A DNA stretch of 64,000 bases from Tribonema minus. Taxonomy: Eukaryota > Sar > Xanthophyceae > Tribonematales > Tribonemataceae. Below the pieces are notes generated by a model. That model was given only the letters and a program-made list of their open reading frames with translations. It did no database searches and had not been told where the DNA came from. The DNA lies in the NCBI GenBank assembly GCA_017506865.1, contig JAFCMP010000005.1, positions 495,004 to 559,003 on the forward strand, in the 5' to 3' direction. The position numbers were made by a program, and so were the translations under genes. Shown here piece by piece: positions 10,620 to 23,800 of the stretch. Numbering within the stretch: the first letter of the stretch is position 1; each line of letters opens with the position of its first letter.

Positions 10620-11827
10620 AATCGAGCCAGCTGTTCACGAGTGACATGAATACCGGCGATTTATCGGGTTTTCGGTGGACACACAGACCTGTCCGTATGG
10701 ACTTGTATTGTCTGTAGACAGACTCTTCTTAAAATCCGAATAAATCATATTTTTGAGGCTTTGTAATTACCCACAGCATCACACAATTGGTCTCCTGCAG
10801 ATCTGTTGCATCATCAGTATACCTAACAGTATTATCTGTACCATGCACCAAACAGGATGAGAAACGGGCTTCTAGTTCAGAAGTTGTTGCGATTTTTGTC
10901 TTTTGCACGATGTGCAAACGGAGACCTAGTGACTTCGTCCCTATGTAGGAATATGAACAAGACTCCTTCAAAGTTACTGCATCAGATTTGAGTGTTACTG
11001 TCTAATGGGGACTTTTAAATCACCTGCTTGTGAATGGCCTGCTGTTTAGTAGATATTGTTTCATTTAAACGTACAGTTTGACGACAACTTGCAGATAGGC
11101 AAATGTATTGACGCCCGCTCCCTGCGCACGTTCAGCCGTAAAACGAGGATGGACATGGCGATCACCAGATTGCTTGTGCTCTACGCCAGCGTGCAAGCTG
11201 GTGTTGGGAAACAGCTGCTGGGTGCACGAACATCATGATGCGATGCTGGTGCTTCAAAACTGCCACAAAGTCCTGCGCACTGGCAGCTGCACCCTCAATA
11301 CTTGGGCCTTGATAAATACAAGTCCACAAGTACACCAGCCTATATGCAAGACCACAAGTACTCCAGCATGACCTAGCCAGCCCGAGGCACTGGCTGTCCG
11401 CATGCGCTAGCATATGCCATGTAGCGGTTGGCGCACCACTCGAGCAGATCCGATGTCTGCTCAGTCACTGGCAGTTGGCAGGTCGCTGGCATTGCTCTAC
11501 ACAATTGCCACTTTAATACACATGCAAACCAGCCTGCTGGAGCGCATCTCACGACCATCATGATGGTGACATTGTTGGCGGCATGCTCGGTGACTTCTTA
11601 CTCATGCACAGCATGGTTACAACAATATCACCAGACATTACGATGCAGGATGCCCTATTGCAGCTTCTCAAAACAGCATGCACTACTTAGATGTGCCACA
11701 ACAGTATACTTGTTCAACAGATGTGCACACTTCAAAATAGTATTACGTATTATTTTTATTATTTTGAAAAAATTGCTGGACCGTCTGAATGGCATGTTGG
11801 CTATGGCATTGCGAATGCATCTGCATG
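10620..11827. other. Gene-poor, AT-richer spacer
   Basis: Short ORFs only, none with recognisable features. It lies 3' of the IQ/WW/MORN gene, whose stop is at 11828. Confidence 0.5.
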
Positions 11828-14800
11828 CTAGTACCCAAAAACGCTAACGTTGAGTTTGCTACCGCCAGGCGCGGGCAATGCAAACGTGCCGCGAGCGCCG
11901 CGCACGCTGTCGTGTTCCCACACGCCGCTGTAGCTGCCGCCGCTTAGGTACGTGATCTGCACGCACATGCGGCCGAAGCAAGGAGGTCATGGGTCACAAC
12001 TTGAATGTCAGCGGCGTGGCGGCACACATGTGCTATGCATCAGGTGACTTCAGAACTGCTTTCACACGAGGTGAACTGCTCGAACAAATCATCCGCATTT
12101 GAGTGCATACTTCTGCCCGTCGCTCGCATGTGACCTGCGCATTGTTTGCCACAGCAGGCAGGAGCCGACCGCTCACAATGTCAATGGCGAGTGGTCTACG
12201 AGCATGTATACTTCGCACATGCCATGCCCAGTGTGCCACCATTTTCTAATCACAGCTGTGGTTGCTTACATTTGAGACAGTAGCGCTGGTCTGGCTGTGA
12301 GGGTGGGCGGGCAACACACCTGCCGGAGACCACCACACATGTAAAATTCAATTGCACCCTTAACACGGACTGGGGCGCCATTCATGATGCAGACTGCAGC
12401 AATTGCCAAATGTCATTTGATGCGATGCACGGGGGGCCAAAGCCGCCCCCTGATCCCAGCGCTGTGCTCCTGCGTGAACCCTTTTGCCGCCAATGCGCTA
12501 CAGGGAGCGCCAAAGCCGCCCCCTGCTCACAGCGCTGCACTCCTGCTTGAGGCCTTTTGCCACCAATGACACCCCATTTCAAGGCCTCGCAGAGCCCAAC
12601 ATTAAGGGTACCAGGTCATCGACCTCAACCAGTGCATACCATCGCCCCCCCCCCCCTAGCCCCCTCACTGAGCACTTTTCTTGCTCAAAGCACTTCAAGA
12701 CAATAAGAGCATACTCGAAGCAAGCAGGAGCGTCTCCGTCATGACAGTGCTCACCTGCCCTGCGCCATGCTTCTTGCCGTCCAGGAAGCCTCCGACAAAG
12801 ATGCTGCCGTCGCGCGTCAGCAGCGTGCCGCGCCCGGTGCGCTGCCCCCGGACAAAGTCGCCGTCGTACTGCGTGCCATCCGGCCACGCCATGACGCCGC
12901 GGCCGTGCATCTGCTCCCTGTCGAGTGCGCGTGGTTCGCGTGGAGGTGCATGCTGAGCTGCAGTCACCAATGGTGTTTTTTTCTTGCACAGCAGTTTCAG
13001 GAAAATGCTACCTCATGTTCTACTGTGGAGTAAGATATAAACCCCAGTGCAAAACAAAGTCGCTGTGCCGCCCGGTCACGCCATGACGCCGCGGCCGTGC
13101 ATCTGCTCCCTGTCAGGAGTATGGACACGGCAGCAGCCCGCGCTGAGCAGCAGTCACCAATCATTCTGGTGTTTATCTCTTGCAATGCAGTTTTTGGACA
13201 ATGCTACGAGTTCTACTTCAAATTTGTAAAATCTGAAACTTAATCGGAAAATGAAGTCGCTGTGCCGACGGGCCATGCCATGACGCCGCACCCGTGCATG
13301 CACATCTGCTCCCTGTTGCGTGCGCATGGCACGCATGGAGGTGGCAGCAGTGCATGCTGAGCAGCAGTACCTGTTGTGCCTCATTTGCAATTCAGTTCCT
13401 AGAAATACCACCAAGCTTAAAGGTCTATGAACCTAATGTGAAACGAAGTGCGACTGCGTGCCGTCTCACGCTGGCCATGTCATGATGCAACAGCCGTGCA
13501 TCTGCTACCTGTAGAATGCATGCTGAGCGGCAGTAGTTGATGGGTCGCCAACGATCATCTTCTGGAAGTGACATAGAACAATACTTCAAATGTTGCAATC
13601 ATGCAGTAGTATTTAAGACCTTGATGATGTGTGGACATTGTACTACAACTACAAAATGCAGGTTGCGTAAAACTGCGAGGCGTGCGCGCGGCGGCAGCAC
13701 CACAGTTGCTTCAGCAAGCCTACACAGGCACGGCGGCGCACTGCTCTGACCTTGCCATGTATCATGCCAGTGAATGGCCACAAGCAGGTGCTACTACAGC
13801 AAGTGCTAAATTATTCTCCAGGTATGCACTGCCTGTTTTAGTGTGTAGGCTATTCCAGTGTCAAGTGTGGTCACTATGCTCAAGCGCTGCCTCATATGAA
13901 AATGGCTCAAACATAAATGCTCCTCACTCTTTTTTTCTCCGTGTATTTTAATTTAAAATGGCGCTCCACCCCCTTTTTTTCGCTCTCATAAAAAAACTCG
14001 CCCCATGGGGCTTAATTATAGATAATACGGTAGCTTTTAATGATTCACACAAAGCGTGTTTTATCTCTAGAAAAGATGGAACAAGCTTTTCAATATTTCA
14101 AAAGTATTGTCTTTTGGCAGTCCCTGAAGGGAAAGCTTCAGGTAGTTGTTACAACACACCAGGCGACGGACGCACAGAAAAATGGTTGAACGCCCACATA
14201 TAAAGCCCCATCTTTTTTCTACACAAAAAAGGAAAGTATAATGCCAAAGTTCGTTGGTGCGCTTACATTACAACCCAGAAGTTGCTGACATAGCAGAAGT
14301 CATCACAACCATTATTGTCGGCCTTTCACCGCATGATCACATAATTTTTGTTCACCTCACAAAGTCGCCAACATAGCAGGATCCGTCACGGAATATGAGC
14401 TTTCCAGCGCCGTGCCTGATGCCGTGATCCCAGTCGCCGTTGTAAACTTCTCCTACCGATGCTCTGTAGACGTAGGTGCCCCTGCCATGCTTTTCTCCAG
14501 CTAACCACTGGCCGTCATACGACTGTCAGGGCATAGCGGGCACAATGCAGTCAGCTTGTCAGAGTTAGACTGGCCGTATCCTACGCTCCATCGCGTAATC
14601 ACAATGTGTCTGCGCCAGCAGGCGGAGCATGTTTGTGTGCTGTCACATTTTGGATGAATACCTGCATATTTGTTTGCATGCTATGATAACGTCAGAGCCT
14701 AGGGACACTGTGGCAGACAAATCTGTAGCGCCAATTAGACATCCAATTACACATCCTGCCTGCACCAGCCATAGTAGAAGCGAGGTCTGGCGCTGTGCCC

Positions 14801-17800
14801 ATGTAGTTAACAACTCTTTGGTGCAAACTGAAGTTGCAAGCAAAATAAGCTCTTATTGTTATAAAGCAACACAAGCGGCTGACTCCGCCCGGCGACAGAG
14901 CCATGCAAGCAAAAAAGAAACAGCTGTTGCCGTGGTCCAAACGTATCGCTGGACTAGGCCCTGGCACAATACGTGCACGTCTTTTTTCAAGGAAATGGGC
15001 GGCTTTCGGGGGCAGATCAGGAAAATCAGGAAATGTGGCAAATTTTTGTAGGGTTGGCAGGCCGGGGGAAAAAAAAGAAAGAAAGGGGAAGAAAAGAGAA
15101 AGATTTAGCTCCTTATTTATTACACAAGCTGGTACTATATAGTAGGTAGAGTATCATTCTGTGAATGTTCTGCAAGGTACTGTCTTACTTGGGGTTGTTG
15201 TTGTTGGGCTGCTTCAGTAGAAGGCTCCTGCGTTGCCGGTTGGTGGTCTTGGTTCGTCTCTGCTGCCTGGTTATTTGGGTTGTGATCCCCTGGTCAAAGG
15301 TCAGCACTCAACTTCAACAGTTGAGCACTGCCCATGTCCAAGGGACCCCAGGCCTTGTGAGACAGCAACCAAGGTCCAACTTTATTGATTTACAGCAACT
15401 ACAGACCTTATTACATCATATAGTAGACAATTAGGACAATTCTATACAATAAGTATATTGAGACATAGAACTGTGCGGCAGTACTGAGAACGTTCCCCAT
15501 GGACCGTTCCTAAACTACGCATCTAACCGTGAAATTTAGCTGCTGCTGCTGCATCTACTGAGGCACATTTCTTGGTGTATTCTGCATAGGACAGCGCAGG
15601 ACAAGATTGAACATGATTAAAGTGCTAACATATTATCATTTGAAGCGTATAGTGTGCGTTCCTCGAGCTTCTGACCTCATGCATGTGAGGCCGCAATACT
15701 GTAGTGACTGCGAACTTCAAGTACTACTGCAGTTGTCATTGCACATGTGGGAGGTGTCTGGCTCTCCCAGCTGGCTCCCACTGGCACACAAGTGGCAATG
15801 TTTGCAGTTCAGACATCACAGTGCGCAGCTCTTCAGGCTGTGGAGCAAACAAGGTAAAGGTGCTGCCCAATAATTCATTGAAGAAACCCGTGGGAAGCTC
15901 ACGGGCATTGCGGGCACTCAGCCCCCCGTTGAAGAGTTTGGCCATTGCACTCATTGACAAGACTATGGCACCACGTGGACCAACTTGAACTGAATGTTCA
16001 CAGCCAAGCCGTCAAAGTTTACGTTCACGTCTGTCGTGTGACAAAACATCGACCAGAAGAGGTGAATGTGGTGCGTGAAAGTGAAGCAGCTTCGTGTGAC
16101 AAAACATTGACCAGAATACGTGAACGTGCGTATGAATGTGAAGCAGCTATAGCAGCAGTTATCTGAGCAATTGAGAAATGAGACCCTATCACCATTGAAT
16201 CATAATGAGCACTATGGCAATTAAAATTATATCATTGCACGCATGCCATAATGGTGGTGCCTGCCGCAGCATCATGATGCATGCCATGCAGAAAAGGGCC
16301 ACGGAACTTTGCACATGTGCAGACGCCTAGGGAAACACATGCCAACTAGTAGACATCTTAGGAAAACTTCTAAACTTGAGTCGCCACACAATCTACATCG
16401 ATACCCACAAATATCCTTCAACAAGATTTTCAAGTTACTGCTGTAGCCACAGCAGTTACGGCACCAAGTCCCAAATCGAATGCATTGCCGGAGCGCGGCT
16501 GATACCGTTGGCTCAGGCTGCTATCATATATATGTTACAGTATACGTTACATTGTTCAGCATGACGCATTTAGGTGCAGCATTTGCTGCAGCTGCAGCTG
16601 CCAATTATGGTTGTGTCTTGAGCAAGATGTATACTTGCCAGTGCACTCAGTCTTCAAGTGGCATACATGACATACTATTCAATAAGTTAGCACTGCCATG
16701 GTTTTGAGCCAATTGCTTGAGCAAGCACTTGTTAAGCCAAACTGGCAAAGCTACAGAACTATATATTGACTAGTAGTATATTAATACTTTAAGTCAGTAG
16801 TACGCACCACGAATCGCCATAACCTCAGATTATTGCGTTAAAGCCAGGACACCAATATCATGATGGTTTTAACTGTTCCGGCTGCCATTTTTTTGTTTGA
16901 CAGCAAGAATTTGTTTTTGTTTGACAGCAAGTGCTAATTTATTGTTTACAGCATTATATATAATTTCTGCTGTTAAACCAAAAAATGGCAGTGTGGATTT
17001 GCGCGGCGTTACACCCCCGTGCACCTGGCGATGATCCCAGGCAGTAGAGTGGAAGCCGCGGTTCCGCAAGGTTGACAGACAACAAGCAAGGACACACGAG
17101 AGCGGTGTGCTGTTGCGAGCTGAGAGTGATTAGGATGCAGGCACGCAGACCATGTTGCCCAGGCACAAGAGACTGCGCGCAGTCAGTAGCAACATGGTGC
17201 TGACTACCATGGCCCTTGCCTGAGGGCCCTAGGTGCTGTGATAGGCTGACTGAGCACCAATCCAAGCCTGCAAGCAACTGCTGAACTTGCGCTGACCTAC
17301 AAGGTGTTTGAGCCGTTACATCCTGAGCCCAAATCTGCCAAGAAACTGCAGAATGTAGCCGTGGAAATACGCCAGATTCCCACAGCAGCAGGAATAATTT
17401 TTTGCTGCCAGCGGTGTCAAACAAAAAAATGGCAGCGGGAACAGTTCAAAATTGACCATCGCTGTATGCACTAAAACCCCGCTGCAGAATGCAGACGTCC
17501 GGTCCGATGCACACAGGACTCATGCTGTCCCAACCCAACTGCCCGCTGCGGCCCATCAAGCGTCCAAAGGCGCGGCTGCAGCGGCGTCGAAGATGATCTC
17601 CACTACTTGTTGAGGATGAAAATTGTCATCATACTGGCAGGCTGTGAATGGCACGTGATCAGAAACAACCTGGGGCTTTAGGTTAGCGTCAGATCCCGAA
17701 TCAATTAAATGTTTCGCACTTGTGATGACTGCAGCTTACTGCAGATCGTAGTGACTACGCAGCGGCACGCCAAGACGGCAGGTATTGCTGACACTACTAC

Positions 17801-20800
17801 TAGTAGTAAAGCTGCTATCTGCAGCAGGCCCTTGACAGTTGATCCACACGCTGTTGCATATTTTTTTCAGTATGGCTAAATAGCAACAGCAGCCTGAGGT
17901 CTGTGACCAACAAAGCATTGCCAAGAAGCCTTGCAGATGCTGCATCGCAGCAAAGAGCCCTATGTCAAAGCGAAAATGCCCACCTGTCTTCCTTGTGATG
18001 GCTACTGAGGTGCGAAAAGATGACAGCCGATGCGGAGTTGCAGCGGTTCACGGGGTTGTCTGTCTTGTTGATGATGCTCGAGCATTGCACGTCAGCAATT
18101 CAGCAATACCCTACTCAACTTTCCAGCGCAAAGCGTGCACCTCGCGGCTTCCGTTTTAATGGAGCGTCGCTTGAGTGTGCATCCTGTCGTGTTGGTATTG
18201 CCTGTCGTCGACAGCTCGTCACGTGCACTTGCGCTTCAGTCTTATACTGTTGCAGCGACGTGTACACCAGCTCGGCCTGCAAGCTCTCTTGCGATGGCTG
18301 TATTCTGCAGCATCGGTCGGCCTGAGCGTGACGCGCGCGCGGCCACCCAGTCGACGATTGCAGCACACCTTCATGCGGCTCTCACACTCTATTCTTGGCC
18401 GCATGCTTCTGCTCTCGTTGTGTGTACACACACACATACAACACAACACAGGCGACATCGCAAGAATAATGGCAGTCGTCAGGGAAAACTGAGCAGTTTT
18501 GGCCAGTTTTTTTCAGTTTTGGCTGTCGACAGTCGACAGGCCCCCCCAAAGTAAAATCTGCCTCTCCCGGAAATGTGTGTTCCGAAGCCTAAAAGGACCA
18601 CAGAACCACTCAGAAAGCTGCATGCATACCTCCTGTGCCATCAAGCCTTCATTTCCACAAGAACATTGTGTTCGTGGTGCAGCCTCTGAACTCTGAACTT
18701 CAACAAAGAAGTTGAAGTAGACTTAACCCTAACCCTACTAAGCTACCTTACGCAGCACCAACAGTTTTTGTACTCCACACGTGAAAAACTACATCTATAT
18801 ACATTGGCTAGAGGCCTAGTGACGTAATTAACACATTTGCAGCGTATTGCGGCGCTCTCAGTGTCTATACAGCACAGCTTTAAGCCTAGAACACATCAGG
18901 AAAAAGAGGATAAAAAACAGGAAATGGGGCGTTTTCAACAGGAAAAAAAATCAGGAAATGGGCTAGTGAAAAACACGTATTGTGCCAGGGCCTACGCTGG
19001 ACCCTTGTCACAAGTGGTAAGTAGCTCCAATGCCCTTCTGTCAACTTGGCATGTTCGGCAACCACGGTCGAAGGCAAAGTCACCACCCTCTGCAGTGTAG
19101 ACGAACATGAGGCGTGCGCTGGCAGTGCATTTGATATGGTGGTACTGTTTGACTCGTGGCCAACTGCTGCAGCAGCAGCAACCACGGTTATCGGTAAAAG
19201 GCACTTGCGGCTGACTATCCCCTTTTCACCTTATGTAGAGCTCTATGACCTTTTGATTCATGTTCATTGATGTTGATGCTTTACCTCCTCGATAGCAGTG
19301 CCAGCGGCGAATGTCATCTTGCCAGATCCTTCAATGGTGTCATTGATGAAGTTGCCCTTGTAAATGGTGCCATCAGCATGCCACAATGTGCCGATGCCGT
19401 GTTTCCTGCATCTCAGACAGCCAAAAATGTCTGTAATCAGCACCTTGTGAGGCAGCAGTGCCTTTTAAACCCGGTTTCTTAACAGCTGCGACAGGCAAGT
19501 ACATATAGTGGGCACCAGAAATTGACCAGGTTGCATGCGCTGTTGGCTCTGGCACCGTCAGTGTACGAGGCGGTATCTGTTTGATGTCACCTGCAGCGAA
19601 AAAGCACGCGATCCCATGCCACCAGTACCACGGTGAGGCTGCACCTATCACTGCAGTGATGACACGCCTCAAGTCTCATCACTCCATAAATATGGCATGC
19701 ACGTGCATACTGAAAGAGGAGGCCGCAATGGAAGGAGTCCTATTAGATGAGCGGAGACTACAGTATTTATCTACCATGCCTGCGCACGCGTATACCTGCA
19801 TATGCGCAGCTGAATGTCATCGCATCCTGCAATCCATTGCGGCAACCGCACAGGGCCACCGATGGAGGCGAGGCAAGGTGAAGGGGTACGTACTGCTCGC
19901 AGCGGCATGCTTGCGCCTCAACATGTGATAAGTCATGGCTATTTTTACAGCAATACCAGCCACGCAGGCTAGACCAGTGGAGAACATCACAACGCCTTGG
20001 AGGTGTGGTGCCTTGCTAATACAGAGCTCATGACATGTGCTGTGTCGAGTTGTTGTGCAAATTTCTCAAATCACTCCACAGCGAAGCGACCGGTACAGGC
20101 ACAGACAATCAGCGACTTTCGCATGTAGTCTACTTCCTTCCTTGAGGGGGGGGTACCCCATTGAATTATGCATTTGCAACAATGGTTGTGTTCACCACAC
20201 ACCCATAAGCTCAGCTGCAAGAAGCAGGCGCTGACCTATTTTGGTGCCACAGTCCGCGATACCGGTGCCCCCACTCCCACCCTGCGGGGGGTCTGCACAC
20301 GAGCTCCCCCTCCCCCTGCGCCATGCCATCGGCAAAACCGCCATCATAGTACACGCCGTCTGGCCATGTGTGGCGGCCGCGGCCGTGGCGGCGCGCGAAT
20401 GCAAATTCGCCTGGGCGTCAGATGGGAGGCATGGCAGTGGGAGTGACGCCGATGAAGTTGTCAAATTTGATGTAATGTGACTGGTGATGAGTCTGCAGAC
20501 TGGGGGGCGAGGAAAATCCGAAGCAGGGGCTTGGCGGTGCAGCACAGCTAGCCGAGGCAACTGTACTCTACAGTCCGCCTTTTTGTCCCCTTTTGGAGTC
20601 TGGATAGCGGGGAGTGTCTCTACCCAGCGTGGTACAACATCGAGCACCGCTTGCTTCTTTGCAGCTGCAAAAAGCAAACAAGTGCGTGCAAGCTCACCAG
20701 CGTAATGCTTGCCATTGGCATTATTGCCTCCCTTAAGTATTCAAACAGCGTCTTTTCCCAGAGCCAGCAACACTTGCTTCTGTGCAGTTATGATGCTTCT

Positions 20801-23800
20801 TAGGGTGGAAATTATGCACTGGGGAGGCTCACCGACGTAATGCTCGCCGTGGCGTAGCGCATGGTGCCTGAGCCGTGTGGCAGGCCGTTGAGCCCCCGAG
20901 CAACATTTACTTCTGTGCAGTTTTCAATGTTTCTTGAAGTAGGAGTCATGCACAGGTGACAGGCTCACCGATGTGGTGCTCGCCGTTGGCGTAGTGCATG
21001 GTGCCTGACCCATTCTCTGCCAGCCTACCAGCTAGTACTCTGCTACAGCCGTGTGCCTAGCCTTGCTAATCGATGCCAAGCAAGGAGTGATGCACATGCT
21101 GCTGCCTATCCCAGACTCTTCGCTGAAACTTCACACTTCACACTCTTTAGGGCCTGTTCCCCTTGTGTACTGGTGAGGCTCACCAGCGCAGTGCTCGCCG
21201 TTGGCGTAACGCATGGTGCCTGAGCCGTGTGGCAGGCCGCTGAGCCATGCCCCCTCGTAGCGCACCCCCGAATACTTCTTGAGGTAGGAATTATGCACAG
21301 GTGACAGGCTCACCGGCGTAGTGCTCGCCGTTGGCGTAGCGCATGGTGCCTGAGCCGTGTGGCAGGCCGTTGAGCCATGCGCCCTCATAGCGTGCCCCCG
21401 AGGGCCAGGTGAGCTCGCCTTTGCCGCTGCGGCGGTTGTCACGCCAGCCCCCGCAGTAGATCTCCCCCGTCTCGGCGCTCCTGCGAGCGGAGTGGTTGAA
21501 CAAGTGGGGGTATAAAAAAATCGTTGAGGAAAAATGTGGGGGGCTTCTATTGGCATTTTTGTCAATCTAAACTGAGCTTTACACCACATCAAGATCTCTG
21601 CGCCTTGTTTCTGCTTGTCGTCACGACGGTGGTTGGGTGCGTGTATTGGTGGAATCTGTATAGGCAGGACTCGTGCGGGCAAGCATGCAACTTCGTGTGT
21701 CTCTCAGGAGCGTTCAACCTGCAACCTTGAAGAGGCTAATCTATCACGGTATCACCGTCATGCTGAGCACTGATGTGCCCGTCCAGATCTGCTCAGCGGG
21801 TGTTTTGTCTTTGGTTGTGCAAGCTCAGTCACAGTATTTGCTATGTATCATCATGTGATATTGCACTGACCAGCAGCCCTATGTGTGCCTTCGCCTCATG
21901 TAACATAGTGCCTCATTATTGACTGCATTCTGGAGAGGCTGATTAGACCAGCATCACCTGTACACACCTGTGCTGCGCGCCTTGTCGTCCTTAGGGCATT
22001 GTTTAGGCTGGGGTTAGGGATAGGGTCAGGGGTTCAGGGTCAGGGTTAGGATTACCTGTACACTCCTGTGCCGCGCGCCTTGTCGTCCGCAAAGTCGCCG
22101 TCGTAGACGTCGCCGCAGCGGAACACATAGCGCCCGTAGCCATGTTTGACGCCGCGGCGCCACTGGCCCACATACTTGTCCCCTGACGAGTGCGCGCAAA
22201 TAAGCAGTAAACCAAAATTTGATGCTTCCAGTTCAAGCCAGACTTGAATTGGCATGCAGATGCAAAGAATTTTGATAAATTTGTGTCTACGGGTGTCAAA
22301 ATGGAAGGCGCGGGGCATTCTTTCAAGATGTCATGTAAGCACGGGGGGGGGGGGGGGGCGTAGGGGGGGCAATACTACAGAATTTGTTGTCCGCAATTCT
22401 TTGAATCCCAATCTTGGGGTTGGTGGTACAAGGCAACCCCCCGTTTTGTACTTGCTTTTGAGGTTCTGACTAGTTGGGAGCTGCTGCTGCCTCTCAAGTG
22501 AGATACCTTTGATTGCAGGACACAGTCTACACTGTGGCACTTTTTGAGAACAGTATCATTTTGCAGTGCACTTGCTCCGTATGTGGTGTCACAACGGGAC
22601 AAAATGTTACACTTCAACTTTAAGTGACGTACCACCCGGACCACACGGCCCAGCACAAAAGGCAGGAAGATCAGCATGCCAATCAGCTTGAAGCTCACCA
22701 ATTTGAATCGATGATCGTCTATGTGTGGGAGACGTACAGGGGTAATGACGCCTTCTTTGAGTGCATTGAGGTGAGCGTGCAAGATGGTGATGTCAGACAC
22801 AGCGGCACTCTTGCACAAATAGCATGTAAGATACCCTTTTTTGATAACATGCCACGGGCGCAAGAAGTTGACGCAACACACAATTCACCTTCCGCCAGCC
22901 AAATCGGCAGCGCTGCTTGCGCAGCCAGCCGCTGCAGTAGCGTACGCCGCCAAAGTAGAGGCCAAGCAACTTGAAGCTTATACAACCATTCACAAACAAA
23001 CCACTCACCTGCTGCCAGCAGCAGCACGCCGACCCCGTGGGGTTGGTCACGCAATCCACCGCCGCGCAGTACCTTCGCCGTTGGGACAACGGCCTGCGCC
23101 GTTGGGACAGCGGCCAAGCAACTTGAAGTTCACAATGACCTCAACATACGACTCACCTCCTACCAGCAGCAGCACGCCGAAGCCATGCGGCTGGTGGCGC
23201 AGCGAGTCGCCGCAATACCGCGCGCCGTCGAATAGATGCCAAGTAACATGAAGATTACAGTAAGCTCAACTTAAAACTCACCTCCAGCCAGCAGCAGCAC
23301 GCCAAACCCGTGGGGCTGGTCGTGGGTGCCATCAATTAGAGGTCAAGCAACTTGAAGCTCACACCGACTTCAACGTGCGACTTGTCTCCTGCCAGCAGCA
23401 GTACGCGGAACCCGTGCGGCTGGTCGCGTAGCCAGCCATTGCAGTAGCGCGCGCCATCGGGGCAGACAAACACAACTTAAAGTTCACAATGACTTCAACC
23501 TGTGACTCACCTCCAGCCAGCAGCAGCACGCCGAAGCTGTGCGGCTGATCGCGCAGCCAGCCGCCGCATTAGCCGTCAGTGTAGAGGCCAAGCAAGTTAA
23601 AGTTTACACTACAGCGACTTCAACATGCGACGCACCTGCTGCCAGCAGCAGCACGCCGAAACCGTGCGGCTGATCGCGCAGCCAGCCGCCGCAGTAGCGC
23701 GCGCCGTCAGGGTAGATGCACGCGCCGCGGCCGCAGCGCCTGTCGCGCACGAACTCGCCGCGGTACGTCTCGCCACGCGCGAGGGCGAGGACGCCGATGC

